64,000 bases of DNA from Streptomyces sp. CB02923 (lineage in GTDB: Bacteria; Actinomycetota; Actinomycetes; Streptomycetales; Streptomycetaceae). The position numbers and the translations under genes are program-made. Shown one piece after another: positions 52,756 through 61,421 of this stretch. Position 1 is the stretch's first letter. Each line of letters begins with the position of its first letter. The notes under the pieces were generated by a model. That model was not told where the DNA came from. It searched no databases and saw only the letters and a list, made by a program, of their open reading frames with translations. The DNA is taken from NCBI RefSeq assembly GCF_001905005.1, contig NZ_LWKZ01000023.1, forward strand, positions 930,001 to 994,000, read 5' to 3'.

Positions 52756-54396
52756 ATGAGTGAGCGCACCCCCGATCCGGCCCGGCCCCGTACCGTCCTG
52801 CTGCGCGGCGGAGAGGTCCACAGTCCCGCCGACCCCTTCGCCACCGCCATGGTGGTCGAGGGCGACAGCATCGCCTGGGTCGGCGAGGAGGGCGCGGCCG
52901 ACTCCTTCGCCGACGGCGTGGACGAGGTCGTCCACCTCGACGGCGCACTCGTCACCCCGGCGTTCACGGACGCACATGTGCACACGACGGCCACCGGCCT
53001 CGCGCTCACCGGCCTGGACCTGTCCGGAGCCCGTACGCTCCCCGACGCGCTGGACCGGGTACGGGAGTACGCCGCCGCCCGCCCGGCCGACCGGGTCCTC
53101 CTGGGGCACGGCTGGGACGCCACCGCCTGGCCCGAGGGCCGTCCGCCGTCCCGCGCCGAGCTGGACGCGGCCGCCGACGGCCGCCCGCTCTACCTGACCC
53201 GGGTCGACGTGCACTCGGCGGTCGTCACCACCGCCCTCCTCGACCTGGTGCCCGGCGTCCGCGACCGGTCCGGATTCCACGCCGGGCAGCCGCTGACCGG
53301 CGACGCGCACCACGCCGTACGGGCCGCCGCGTACGCCACCGTCACCCCCGCCCAGCGCGACGCCGCCCAGGCGGCGGCCCTCGCGCACGCCGCGTCCCGG
53401 GGCATCGGCACCCTCCACGAGTGCGCCGGACCCGACATCTCCAGCGAGGACGACCTCACCGCCCTGCTGGCCCGCGCCGCCCGTGAACCCGGCCCGCGGG
53501 TCGTCGGCTACTGGGCCGAAGCCGTCACCAACGCAAAGGACGCCGACCGGATCCGCGCCCTCGGCGCGCTCGGCGCCGCCGGGGACCTCTTCGCCGACGG
53601 CTCCCTCGGCTCGCACACCGCGCACCTGCACACCCCGTACGCCGACGCCGGCCACACCGGCACCGCCCACCTGGACGCCGACGCCGTCGCCGCCCACGTC
53701 GCGGCCTGCACCGAAGCCGGGCTCCAGGCCGGGTTCCACGCCATCGGCGACGCCGCGCTGACCGCCGTCACCGACGGCGTACGGGCCGCCGCCGACCGCG
53801 TCGGCCTGGCCCGCGTCCGGGCCGCCCGGCACCGCGTCGAGCATGCCGAGATGCTCACCGAGGCCACCATCGCGGCGTTCGCCGAGTTCGCCCTCACCGC
53901 CTCCGTACAGCCCGCCTTCGACGCGGCCTGGGGCGGCGAGGACGGCATGTACGCGGCCCGGCTCGGCGCCGGACGCGCCCGTACCCTCAACCCCTACGCC
54001 GCCCTGCTGCGCGCCGGAGTCCCGCTCGCCCTCGGCTCCGACAGCCCCGTCACCCCGCTGGACCCGTGGGGCACCGTGCGGGCCGCGGTCTTCCACCGCA
54101 CCCGCGAGCACGGCATCTCCGCCCGTGCCGCCTTCACCGCGCACACCCGCGGCGGCTGGCGCGCGATCGGCCGCGACGACGCGGGCGTCCTGGTGCCCGG
54201 CGCGCCCGCCGACTACGCGGTCTGGCGCACCGGCGACCTCGTCGTACAGGCGCCCGACGAGCGGGTCGAGCGCTGGTCCACCGACCCCCGCTCCGGCACC
54301 CCCGGCCTGCCCGACCTGACCCCTGGTCAGGACCTCCCCGTATGCCTGCGGACGGTGGTCGGCGGTCGCACGGTGTACGGACGGCCGAACGAGTGA
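52756..54396 (+). CDS. YtcJ-like metal-dependent amidohydrolase
   Basis: 546 residues. The small beta domain (VLLRGGEVHSPADPFATAMV) encloses a TIM barrel with the metal HxH in FTDAHVHTTATG, a Trp-His motif region (LLGHGWDATAW), the His pair in GFHAIGDAAL and RHRVEHAEML, and the late Asp in LALGSDSPVTPLDPW. This is the YtcJ/EF_0837 type, for which substrates (N-substituted amides, formamides) are mostly unknown. A 9-bp hairpin follows it. The Lrp gene upstream is probably its regulator. Confidence 0.88.
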   Translation: MSERTPDPARPRTVLLRGGEVHSPADPFATAMVVEGDSIAWVGEEGAADSFADGVDEVVHLDGALVTPAFTDAHVHTTATGLALTGLDLSGARTLPDALDRVREYAAARPADRVLLGHGWDATAWPEGRPPSRAELDAAADGRPLYLTRVDVHSAVVTTALLDLVPGVRDRSGFHAGQPLTGDAHHAVRAAAYATVTPAQRDAAQAAALAHAASRGIGTLHECAGPDISSEDDLTALLARAAREPGPRVVGYWAEAVTNAKDADRIRALGALGAAGDLFADGSLGSHTAHLHTPYADAGHTGTAHLDADAVAAHVAACTEAGLQAGFHAIGDAALTAVTDGVRAAADRVGLARVRAARHRVEHAEMLTEATIAAFAEFALTASVQPAFDAAWGGEDGMYAARLGAGRARTLNPYAALLRAGVPLALGSDSPVTPLDPWGTVRAAVFHRTREHGISARAAFTAHTRGGWRAIGRDDAGVLVPGAPADYAVWRTGDLVVQAPDERVERWSTDPRSGTPGLPDLTPGQDLPVCLRTVVGGRTVYGRPNE

Positions 54397-54403
54397 CTTC
54401 ACG

Positions 54404-54432
54404 CGGGCGCGTACCACCGCGGGACGCGCCCG
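54404..54432 (+). terminator. 9-bp hairpin after the YtcJ-like gene
   Basis: CGGGCGCGT (54404-54412) pairs with ACGCGCCCG (54424-54432), eight bases past the stop. Confidence 0.5.
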
Positions 54433-54971
54433 GGGGCGCCTGCCCCACCTGGGAGAGCGGGCGCCGGCCTGGGGCGACGCGAAAACCACGCAGTCCGGGC
54501 AACTGTTGACAGCAGACGGTCGGCGGCCGGTAGGTTCGGCCGAGTCCACCACAGGACGTCCGACCGGGAGACCTCCGCGCAGTCGTCGAACGCAGCTGGG
54601 CCATGGGACGGCGTGCCGCACCGGCACACCGCCACTGGGAGCCAGGTCCAGCACCTGCGGCACGGGGACGACGGAAAGGTTTCGGCCGGATGGGGGTCCC
54701 TCCCTGCTCGTCAAGAGCGAGGGGGAAGGTGCGACCCGGGTGGGGCCCGGTTGCTCAGTAGACAACGGCTCTCGGTCGACCCGCAGCCAGCGGGTCCCAG
54801 GTCGGCCCGAAGGGCGCCGGGCCCCGATCCGCACCGCGCGGCGGTGTGCCCTGCTCCCCGCCGTGCCACGGGTGGCGCGCCTTATACCCCTTGTCACCCC
54901 CGGTCCGCAATCGCACAACCCCGTTGTACGGTCTGCACACCACCGCATGACCTGCAAGGAAGGCCGCGACC
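54433..54971. other. Long leader upstream of lnt, with a promoter-like pair
   Basis: No supported gene in 539 bases. TTGACA (54506-54511) and TAGGTT (54531-54536) are 19 bases apart and could be a housekeeping promoter, although they are over 400 bases from lnt. AAGGAAGG around 54957-54963 is the ribosome site for the GTG at 54972. Confidence 0.4.
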
Positions 54972-56585
54972 GTGCCATCGGGCTCCGACACCCCACCACC
55001 AGCCGTTGCCGGGCGTGGTCGCCGGTTCGCGGCGCTGGTCCGCCGCGAGGCACCGCGTACGGCACTCGCCGTCCTGAGCGGCCTGGTCCTCGCGCTGGCC
55101 TTCCCGCCGTACGACCTGTGGCCGCTGTCCCTCGTCGGCGTCGCGGCCCTCGGCCTGCTCACCCGCGGACGGACGGCCCGTCAGGGCTCCTGGACGGGTC
55201 TCGCCTTCGGGCTGCCGTTCTTCTTCCTGCTGCTGAAGTGGCTGCATGTCGTCGGCTGGGACGCGGTGTTCGGGCTGGCCCTCGTACAGGCTCTGTACAT
55301 GGTCCTGCTCGGCGCGGGCCTGGCCGTCACCTCCCGCGTGAAGTACGCGCCGGTGTGGGCCGCGTGTCTGTGGGTCACCGAGGAGTGGGCCCGCGACCGC
55401 GTCCCCTTCGGCGGCTTCCCGTGGGGACGGCTCGCCTTCGCCAACACCGGCTCGCCCTTCACCCCGCTCGCGGCCCTGGGCGGCGCTCCGCTGGTCACCT
55501 TCGCCGTGGCCCTCAGCGGTGCGCTGCTGGCCGCGGCGGCCGTCGTCCTGTGGGGGCTGCGCCGCGGACCCGGCAGGACGGTGCGGGCGGCCCTGCCCGC
55601 CGTGGAAGCCGTCGGCCTGGCCGCCGCGGTCACGGTGTCCGGTCTCCTGGTCCCGGTGCACACCGACGCGGACGACCGCGTCGACATCGCCGTCGTCCAG
55701 GGCAACGTGCAGCGGCCCGGCATGGACTTCCTCGGCCGCCCGATGCAGATCCTGGGCAACCACGCCACGGCCACGGAGAAGCTGGCCGCCGACGTGAAGG
55801 CGGGCAAGGCGAAGAAGCCCGACCTGGTGATCTGGCCCGAGAACGCCTCCGACCTCGACCCGTTCCGCTATCCGCAGGCGTACGACCGCATCGACGAGGC
55901 GGTCAAGGCGATCGGTGTGCCGGTCCTCGTCGGCGCCCTCGTCAACCACCCGGACAAGCCGGGTTACGTCTTCAACCAGGGCATCGTCTGGGACCCGGTC
56001 AAGGGGCCCGGCGCCTCGTACACCAAACAGCACCCGGTGCCCTTCGGCGAGTACGTGCCGTTCCGGGAGCAGCTCAGCAAGATCATCACACGGTTCCAGC
56101 GGGTGCCGCGCGACTTCTACCCCGGCGACCACACCGGCGTCCTCGGCATCGGCCCCGCCCGGCTCGGCGACGTCATCTGCTTCGAGGTCGCCTACGACGA
56201 GATCGTCCACGACACCGTGAACGCGGGCGCCCGCGCCCTCGTCGTCCAGACCAACAACGCCACCTACGGCCGCACCGGGCAGCCCGAACAGCAACTGGCC
56301 ATGTCCAAGCTGCGCGCCGTGGAACACGGCCGTGCCGTCGTCACGGCGGCCACCAGCGGGATCAGCGCGGTGGTGGCCCCTGACGGTACGGTCACCCACA
56401 AGATCCCGGAGTTCACCCAAGGGGTGCTGGAGGCGAGCCTGCCTCTGCGTGACGAAAAGACCGTGGCCGACCGCGTCGGTGCCATTCCCGAGTGGGTGCT
56501 CGCTATCGTGGGGCTTCTGTCCTGCGCCGCCGCGACAGTCATCGGCCGGCGCGGGCGTACGAAGGACGAGAAGGGGCAGCAGTGA
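54972..56585 (+). CDS. lnt: Apolipoprotein N-acyltransferase
   Basis: Adds the third fatty acid to lipoprotein N-termini at the outer face of the membrane. 537 residues from a GTG. Six to seven N-terminal TM helices (ALAVLSGLVLALAFPPYDLW and following) precede a nitrilase domain. The catalytic triad is Glu290 (IWPENASDL), Lys352 (TKQHPVPFGEYVPFR) and Cys403 (VICFEVAYDE). A final TM helix closes the protein. It overlaps ppm by GTGA. In mycobacteria the two functions are fused or adjacent (Ppm1/Ppm2), so the pairing supports both calls. Confidence 0.95.
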   Translation: MPSGSDTPPPAVAGRGRRFAALVRREAPRTALAVLSGLVLALAFPPYDLWPLSLVGVAALGLLTRGRTARQGSWTGLAFGLPFFFLLLKWLHVVGWDAVFGLALVQALYMVLLGAGLAVTSRVKYAPVWAACLWVTEEWARDRVPFGGFPWGRLAFANTGSPFTPLAALGGAPLVTFAVALSGALLAAAAVVLWGLRRGPGRTVRAALPAVEAVGLAAAVTVSGLLVPVHTDADDRVDIAVVQGNVQRPGMDFLGRPMQILGNHATATEKLAADVKAGKAKKPDLVIWPENASDLDPFRYPQAYDRIDEAVKAIGVPVLVGALVNHPDKPGYVFNQGIVWDPVKGPGASYTKQHPVPFGEYVPFREQLSKIITRFQRVPRDFYPGDHTGVLGIGPARLGDVICFEVAYDEIVHDTVNAGARALVVQTNNATYGRTGQPEQQLAMSKLRAVEHGRAVVTAATSGISAVVAPDGTVTHKIPEFTQGVLEASLPLRDEKTVADRVGAIPEWVLAIVGLLSCAAATVIGRRGRTKDEKGQQ

Positions 56586-57340
56586 AAGACGGCGGTCAGC
56601 GGCAGTACGGTCCGCTCGGGACCACCTTGGTGATCATTCCGACCTACAACGAGGCGGAGAACATCAAGCCGATCGTCTCGCGGGTACGGACCTCCGTGCC
56701 CGAGGCACACATCCTCGTCGCGGACGACAACAGCCCGGACGGCACGGGCAAGGTCGCCGACGAGCTGGCGGCGGCGGACGACCACGTCCGGGTGCTGCAC
56801 CGCAAGGGCAAGGAAGGGCTCGGCGCCGCCTACCTGGCGGGCTTCAGATGGGGCATCGAGAACGGCTTCGGTGTCCTGGTGGAGATGGACGCGGACGGCT
56901 CCCACCGCCCCGAGGAGCTGCCGCGGCTGCTCACCGCCCTCAAGGGCGCCGACCTCGTGCTCGGCTCCCGCTGGGTCCCCGGCGGCCGGGTGGTGAACTG
57001 GCCCAAGCACCGCGAGTACCTCTCCCGCGGCGGCAGCACGTACTGCCGGGCCATGCTGGACGTGCCGCTGCGCGACGTCACCGGCGGATACCGGGCCTTC
57101 CGCAAGGAGACCCTGGAGGGGCTCGGCCTGGACGAGGTCTCCTCGCAGGGCTACTGCTTCCAGGTCGACCTGGCCCGCCGCGCCGTCGAGAGCGGCTTCC
57201 ACGTCGTCGAGGTCCCCATCACCTTCGTCGAACGCGAGCGCGGCGACAGCAAGATGAGCAAGGACATCGTCGTGGAGGCCCTGTGGCGGGTCACCGGCTG
57301 GGGCGTCGGCTCCCGGGTCAACAAGCTCCGCGGGCGCTGA
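56582..57340 (+). CDS. ppm1: Polyprenol monophosphomannose synthase
   Basis: Transfers mannose from GDP-mannose to polyprenol phosphate, giving the donor for protein O-mannosylation and lipoglycans. 252 residues from a GTG overlapping the lnt stop. The GT2 fold has IIPTYNEAENI, VADDNSPDGTG, the metal-binding VEMDADGSHRPEEL and GSRWVPGGRVVNWP. There is no C-terminal membrane domain; the neighbouring Lnt membrane protein may anchor it, as the Ppm2 part does in mycobacteria. Confidence 0.95.
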   Translation: MKDGGQRQYGPLGTTLVIIPTYNEAENIKPIVSRVRTSVPEAHILVADDNSPDGTGKVADELAAADDHVRVLHRKGKEGLGAAYLAGFRWGIENGFGVLVEMDADGSHRPEELPRLLTALKGADLVLGSRWVPGGRVVNWPKHREYLSRGGSTYCRAMLDVPLRDVTGGYRAFRKETLEGLGLDEVSSQGYCFQVDLARRAVESGFHVVEVPITFVERERGDSKMSKDIVVEALWRVTGWGVGSRVNKLRGR

Positions 57341-57575
57341 GGGGCCGGGTCGAGGCCGGGGTCCGGGTGCCGGGTTCGGGGGCCGGGGCCGGGCGAACGA
57401 GTGGTGCGGCCCGGCGTCGGCCGGTGTGCGCCGCCGGTCGGCCGGGCAGGTGAGTGTTCGCGTTCGCGTTCGCGGGAGCACACGCTGGGCCGGTCGGGCG
57501 TACTCTTCCGGGCCCGGCCCGCCGTCATCGCGGGGGCCGAGTTTTGCGGTCGCATGATCGGGAAACTCGCGGCAT

Positions 57576-58541
57576 ATGGTGCAAATCGGCTATACGATGA
57601 TGACTGAGCAAGCCGGCCCGCGTGATCTCGTCGACCACGTCGTCCGGGCCGAGGAGACCGGGTTCGACTTCTCGGTGACCTCCGACCATTACGCGCCCTG
57701 GCTGGCCTCCCAGGGCCACGCCCCGTACGCCTGGAGTGTCCTGGGCGCCGCGGCGCAGGCCACCTCCCGCATCCCGCTGATGACGTACGTGACGTGCCCG
57801 ACCGTGCGCTACCACCCGGCCGTCGTCGCGCAGAAGGCCGCGACGATGCAGCTGCTCTCCGGCGGACGCTTCCGGCTGGGCGTGGGAGCGGGCGAGAACC
57901 TCAACGAACACGTCGTCGGGCGGGGCTGGCCGGGCAAGAGCACCCGGCACGAGATGTTCACCGAGGCCCTGGAGATCATCCGGGCGCTCTTCGAGGGCGG
58001 CACCGTCACGTACCACGGCAATCACTTCGACGTGGACGCCGCCAAGCTCTGGGACCTGCCCGACCAGGCTCCGCCGATCGGCGTGGCCGTGTCGGGGGAA
58101 CGGTCCTGCGAGATCGCCGGCCGCCTCGGCGACCTGGTCATCGCGACCGAGCCGAAGGGCGATCTGATCACCTCCTTCGAGAAGCACGGCGGCGCCGGCA
58201 AGCCGCGGGTGGGGCAGCTGCCCATCTGCTACGACCCCGACCGGGACGCCGCGGTGCGCCGCGCCCACGACCAGTTCCGCTGGTTCGCCGGCGGCTGGAA
58301 GGTCAACTCCGAGCTGCCGGACCCGGCCGGGTTCGCCGGAGCCACCCAGTTCGTACGGCAGGAGGACGTGGCCGGGACGATCCCCTGCGGCGACAACGTG
58401 GACGACTTCGTCGAGGCGGTGCGTCCGTACGCGGAGGCCGGATTCACGGAGATCGCCGTGGTGCAGGTCGGCGGCGACCACCAGCGGGAGTTCTTCGACT
58501 GGGCCGGGAAGAAGCTGCTGCCCGCGCTGCGGGAGCTGTGA
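57576..58541 (+). CDS. LLM-class F420-dependent oxidoreductase (G6PDH-like)
   Basis: 321 residues, TIM barrel of the bacterial-luciferase-like family. Motifs include VSGERSCEIAGRLGDLVIAT, TSDHYAPWLASQGHAPYAW with the TSDHY site that binds the F420 deazaflavin, and GVGAGENLNEHVVGRGWP. This is closest to FGD-like proteins of the TIGR03557 group. It stands alone between ppm and the acidic protein and ends six bases before a strong hairpin. Its substrate is unknown; glucose-6-phosphate is possible but not proven. Confidence 0.87.
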   Translation: MVQIGYTMMTEQAGPRDLVDHVVRAEETGFDFSVTSDHYAPWLASQGHAPYAWSVLGAAAQATSRIPLMTYVTCPTVRYHPAVVAQKAATMQLLSGGRFRLGVGAGENLNEHVVGRGWPGKSTRHEMFTEALEIIRALFEGGTVTYHGNHFDVDAAKLWDLPDQAPPIGVAVSGERSCEIAGRLGDLVIATEPKGDLITSFEKHGGAGKPRVGQLPICYDPDRDAAVRRAHDQFRWFAGGWKVNSELPDPAGFAGATQFVRQEDVAGTIPCGDNVDDFVEAVRPYAEAGFTEIAVVQVGGDHQREFFDWAGKKLLPALREL

Positions 58542-58546
58542 GCGTG

Positions 58547-58584
58547 CCGGGAGCCCCGCGGGACCGGTTCCGCGGGGCTCCCGG
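58547..58584. terminator. 15-bp perfect hairpin, bidirectional position
   Basis: CCGGGAGCCCCGCGG (58547-58561) pairs with CCGCGGGGCTCCCGG (58570-58584). It lies between the convergent F420-type oxidoreductase gene and the small acidic protein gene. Confidence 0.75.
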
Positions 58585-58628
58585 GCCGACGGGAGGGCGT
58601 GCGCCGTCCGGCGCACCGGCCCGCCGCA

Positions 58629-58874
58629 TCAGTCGGCGGGCTCGTCCGGGGTCGGCTCGTCGGCCTGTGTCTCACGGTCGTGCGCCGCGCCGCGGCGGCC
58701 CGTACCGGGAACGTCGGTGTCGGGGACGTCCGTGTTCTCCTCGCGGTCGTCCCCGTCGTCCGGGCTGCGGCCCTCCCACGGGTCCGGCGTGCCCCGCGGG
58801 TCCGCCTGCTGGTCCGGCAGGTCCCGGGGGATGGCGCTGCCGCCCTGCTCCGGTGTCTCGCTGCGCTTGTCCAT
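58629..58874 (-). CDS. Small acidic, disordered protein
   Basis: 81 residues with AAGGAGG at 8-9 bases before the ATG, a textbook ribosome site, so it is likely made. The sequence is almost wholly disordered and acidic (PDDGDDREENTDVPDTDVPG, TQADEPTPDEPAD) with no Cys and no hydrophobic core. No family is recognised. Its upstream region contains the seven-fold 14-bp repeat. Confidence 0.65.
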   Translation of the reverse strand: MDKRSETPEQGGSAIPRDLPDQQADPRGTPDPWEGRSPDDGDDREENTDVPDTDVPGTGRRGAAHDRETQADEPTPDEPAD

Positions 58875-58973
58875 CGCGTGGCCTCCTTGTGAGAGGGACG
58901 GGGAAGGTGTCCGGTACGGGTGCCCGACGGGCGCCGCCACATGCGTTCCGGAGTGATCAGGTCCGTACGGGAA

Positions 58974-59071
58974 CGGTCGTACGGAGGCGGTCGTACGGAG
59001 GCGGTCGTACGGAGGCGGTCGTACGGAGGCGGTCGTACGGAGGCGGTCGTATGGAAGCGGTCGTACGGAAG
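58974..59071. repeat. Seven tandem copies of a 14-bp unit
   Basis: CGGTCGTACGGAGG is repeated seven times without gaps; five copies are exact and the last two carry GTATGGAAG and GTACGGAAG changes. It occupies the middle of the intergenic region between the divergent acidic-protein and VOC genes. With a 14-base period every third copy (42 bases, four turns) falls on the same DNA face. Confidence 0.9.
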
Positions 59072-59099
59072 TGATCAGGAGCACGGGCGGGAGGAGCCG

Positions 59100-59471
59100 A
59101 TGATGGCAGCGGTGACACCGAGCGAGATGGTCATGGTGCTGGACTGCGCCGACCGGGAGGCGCTGGCGGAGTTCTGGAGCCAGGCCCTCGGCTACCGGAT
59201 CGCGCGCACCTCACCGCCGTACACCGCCCTGACCGACCCGGAGGGGCGCACCCCCGAGCTGCTCCTCCAGGAGGTGCCCGAACCCAAGCGGGGCAAGAAC
59301 CGGATGCACATCGATCTGCGGGTGCCCGCCATGGAACCCGCACTCGGCAGGGTGGTGGCCCTCGGCGCGCGCGTACTGCGCGGTCCGTCCGACGACGCGG
59401 GCACCCTGACCACGGTCCTCGCCGACCCCGAGGGCAACGAGTTCTGCCTGATCGTCTTCGACGGCGCGTGA
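59100..59471 (+). CDS. VOC (glyoxalase-like) family protein
   Basis: 123 residues, one vicinal-oxygen-chelate module pair of the Glyoxalase-6 type (MVMVLDCADREALAEFWSQA, YTALTDPEGRTPELLLQEVP, RMHIDLRVPAMEPALGRVV, LADPEGNEFCLIVF). GGGAGGAG precedes the ATG by three bases. Such small proteins bind a metal or a natural product; some give drug resistance. No substrate is evident. The tandem repeat lies directly upstream. Confidence 0.85.
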   Translation: MMAAVTPSEMVMVLDCADREALAEFWSQALGYRIARTSPPYTALTDPEGRTPELLLQEVPEPKRGKNRMHIDLRVPAMEPALGRVVALGARVLRGPSDDAGTLTTVLADPEGNEFCLIVFDGA

Positions 59472-59563
59472 GGCGCCGGTGAAACGCCCGTGAGGCGCCC
59501 GTAGAGCGTCCGTAAGGCGACCCGCGGGAGGGCGGAGCGGCCGGGGCCAGGCACACTTGAACC

Positions 59564-60145
59564 ATGACGTTCGCAGCCACGCCGCCGCCCCGGTCCCGTC
59601 CGCCCAAGCGCTCGCGCGCCCGCCGGTTCGTTCCCTTGGGCGTCGCCGCGTGGCTGGTGCTGGAGATCTGGCTGCTGACCCTGGTCGGCGACGCGGCGGG
59701 CGGCCTGACGGTGTTTCTGCTGCTCCTCGCCGGTGTGATCGCCGGCGGCTACGTGATCAAGCGGGCCGGCCGACGGGCCTGGAAGAGCCTCACCGAGACC
59801 ATGCAGGCGGGCGGGGACCCCGCGGCTTCCCCGGGGTCGGGGGAGCGGACCTCCACGGGGAGCGGCAACACGCTGCCCATGCTCGGCGGGCTGCTGCTCA
59901 TGTTTCCCGGCCTGCTCACCGACGTGGCCGGGCTGCTCTGCCTCTTCCCGCCCACCCGTAAACTGCTCCACCGCCGCGCTGAGCGCCTCCTGTCCCGCCA
60001 GGCGCGCTACACACCGGGGACGCTCGGGGACGCCTTCCAGCAGGCCCGTATGCACCAGCCGGACGGCAAGGTCGTCCAGGGCGAGGTCGTCCGTGAGGAC
60101 GAGCAGCCCGCACCGCGGCGTGAGGACCCGCCGCTGACGCGCTGA
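59564..60145 (+). CDS. fxsA: FxsA family membrane protein
   Basis: 193 residues. Family features: VPLGVAAWLVLEIWLLTLVG, GVIAGGYVIKRAGRRAW with the conserved GxxxxRRxG-type turn, and the TLPMLGGLLLMFPGLLTDVA membrane segment followed by LFPPTRKLL. FxsA in E. coli relieves exclusion of phage T7 by F; its normal function is unknown. It lies beside rbpA, matching the order seen in other Streptomyces. Confidence 0.92.
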   Translation: MTFAATPPPRSRPPKRSRARRFVPLGVAAWLVLEIWLLTLVGDAAGGLTVFLLLLAGVIAGGYVIKRAGRRAWKSLTETMQAGGDPAASPGSGERTSTGSGNTLPMLGGLLLMFPGLLTDVAGLLCLFPPTRKLLHRRAERLLSRQARYTPGTLGDAFQQARMHQPDGKVVQGEVVREDEQPAPRREDPPLTR

Positions 60146-60322
60146 GCGCGGTAACTGAGGGCGGGGGAGCGCGGATTGGCCACTTCGGCATACGTCATGT
60201 GTCCGAGGTGTGGCGCAGCGTAGTGGCGCTGCCGGGAGGGTGCGTCCGCGGGGGTGTGGGTCTGTGGGGCCGCGGGGCTGTGGGGCCGCCGGGCGTGACG
60301 GAGGCCCGTGGGTATGACGAAG

Positions 60323-60351
60323 CCCCGGCCAGTCGGGGGTACTGGCCGGGG
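60323..60351. terminator. 11-bp hairpin downstream of fxsA
   Basis: CCCCGGCCAGT (60323-60333) pairs with ACTGGCCGGGG (60341-60351) with a 7-base loop. It is 178 bases past fxsA. The rest of 60146-60648 contains no gene. Confidence 0.55.
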
Positions 60352-60590
60352 CGGTCCGTGGGTGCGGATGCCGATGGCGGTCGCCTCTCGGCGAAAGGCT
60401 CCGTGGGGCTTCAGCCGAACGATCGTCCCCACGGGCGAATGGTGAGGCCCGGGGACACTGTCCCACCGGCACCCGCACCCGTTACAGCGCCCCGGCCCCG
60501 TGGATGATTCCGCAGGTGGAAGGTGACCTCGCGCACACCGGCGGGTGCGTTCGGGGGGCGCGTGCGGACGCGGCATGCGTAGGGATACGG

Positions 60591-60632
60591 AAACGGGCCG
60601 GGGCCACTGCGTGGTGCAGTGGCCCCGGCCCG
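60591..60632 (-). terminator. 17-bp perfect hairpin after rbpA
   Basis: CGGGCCGGGGCCACTGC (60594-60610) pairs with GCAGTGGCCCCGGCCCG (60616-60632) around a 5-base loop. On the minus strand it is followed by TTTCC, and it begins 17 bases past the rbpA stop. Confidence 0.85.
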
Positions 60633-60648
60633 TTCGCGCGTCCGTTCG

Positions 60649-61032
60649 TCAGGCGGACTTGCGATTGTTGTTGTTGTCGCGCGGGTGCACGGCAATGTTC
60701 ATGGTGCCGGAGCGCAGGACGGCCAGCCGTTCGGCCAGCACCTCCTCGAGCTCCTCGCGGGTGCGCCGCTCCATGAGCATGTCCCAGTGCGTACGCGCGG
60801 GCTTGCCCTTCTTTTCCTCAGGGCCATCGCCATCCACCAGGAGGGCTTGTGCACCACATACCTTGCACTCCCACTCGGATGGAATCTCGGCCTCTACCGA
60901 GAACGGCATCTCAAAACGATGTCCGTTCTGGCATGCGTACTCCACCGCCTGGCGCGGGGCCAGGTCGATGCCGCGGTCGGTCTCGTAGCTGGTCACCACA
61001 AGTCGCGTGCCGCGAAGAGCTCGCTCACTCAT
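60649..61032 (-). CDS. rbpA: RNA polymerase-binding protein RbpA
   Basis: Binds the housekeeping sigma factor and RNA polymerase and stabilises the open complex; essential or important in actinobacteria. 127 residues. The N-terminal tail (RGTRLVVTSYETDRGIDLAP), the core with Cys residues (YACQNGHRFEMPFSVEAEIP, WECKVCGAQALLVDG), and the sigma-interaction segment (RTHWDMLMERRTREELEEVL) are complete. In S. coelicolor rbpA responds to disulfide stress through SigR, and a matching promoter is present here at 61093-61118. Confidence 0.97.
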   Translation of the reverse strand: MSERALRGTRLVVTSYETDRGIDLAPRQAVEYACQNGHRFEMPFSVEAEIPSEWECKVCGAQALLVDGDGPEEKKGKPARTHWDMLMERRTREELEEVLAERLAVLRSGTMNIAVHPRDNNNNRKSA

Positions 61033-61092
61033 GAATCGTGCCTCCCGGGCTTGTCGCCCACAGGACAGGTGTCGCTGTCGTCGTCATCCGGT

Positions 61093-61118
61093 CAACGTCC
61101 GGTCGGCGGTGAAGATTC
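61093..61118 (-). promoter_or_regulatory. SigR-type promoter of rbpA
   Basis: On the minus strand GGAAT (61114-61118) and GTT (61093-61095) are exactly 18 bases apart, the SigR consensus GGAAT-N18-GTT. Transcription would start about 50 bases before the rbpA ATG at 61032. Confidence 0.85.
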
Positions 61119-61421
61119 CCGTCACCGGGATATGTGCCCACCCGTCGCCCACCACCTTGATGGAGGCGCTGCGCGCCGCTGCCTTCCTTCGTGCCGCCCC
61201 TTGTTGTACCCACCAATGCCCGGTTTGTCACATCTGGCAGCAGATGTCACCCAGCGCTTTCCATAGTTCAGCGCGCAGTAACGGTCCGCCTGGTGAGCCA
61301 AAGGCGTACACTACCGGCCCGCACCCCCCACGCCTAAATCCGGGTCCCCTTCGGCGCGACCGCCGCACTCTGGTAACGCCTCGTCAGGACGGTGCGGAGC
61401 GCTCCTCCGAGAGGACCGGCC
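61119..61421. other. Intergenic upstream of rbpA, no gene seen
   Basis: No convincing frame. It contains a small dyad, ACATCTG-GCAG-CAGATGT (61230-61247), that could be a regulator site or part of an additional rbpA promoter region. The 3' end of the glycerophosphodiesterase gene is at 61422. Confidence 0.45.

Noticed and set aside
51484..55065. 1193-codon open frame on the minus strand
   Set aside because: It is the antisense of the phosphotransferase end, Lrp, YtcJ-like and lnt regions; long antisense frames are normal at this GC content, and the product has no domain.
58974..59071. CRISPR array
   Set aside because: Units are contiguous with no spacers and the 14-base period is too short.
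60323..60351. Small RNA or riboswitch in the fxsA-rbpA gap
   Set aside because: Only a simple hairpin is visible; no conserved aptamer features.
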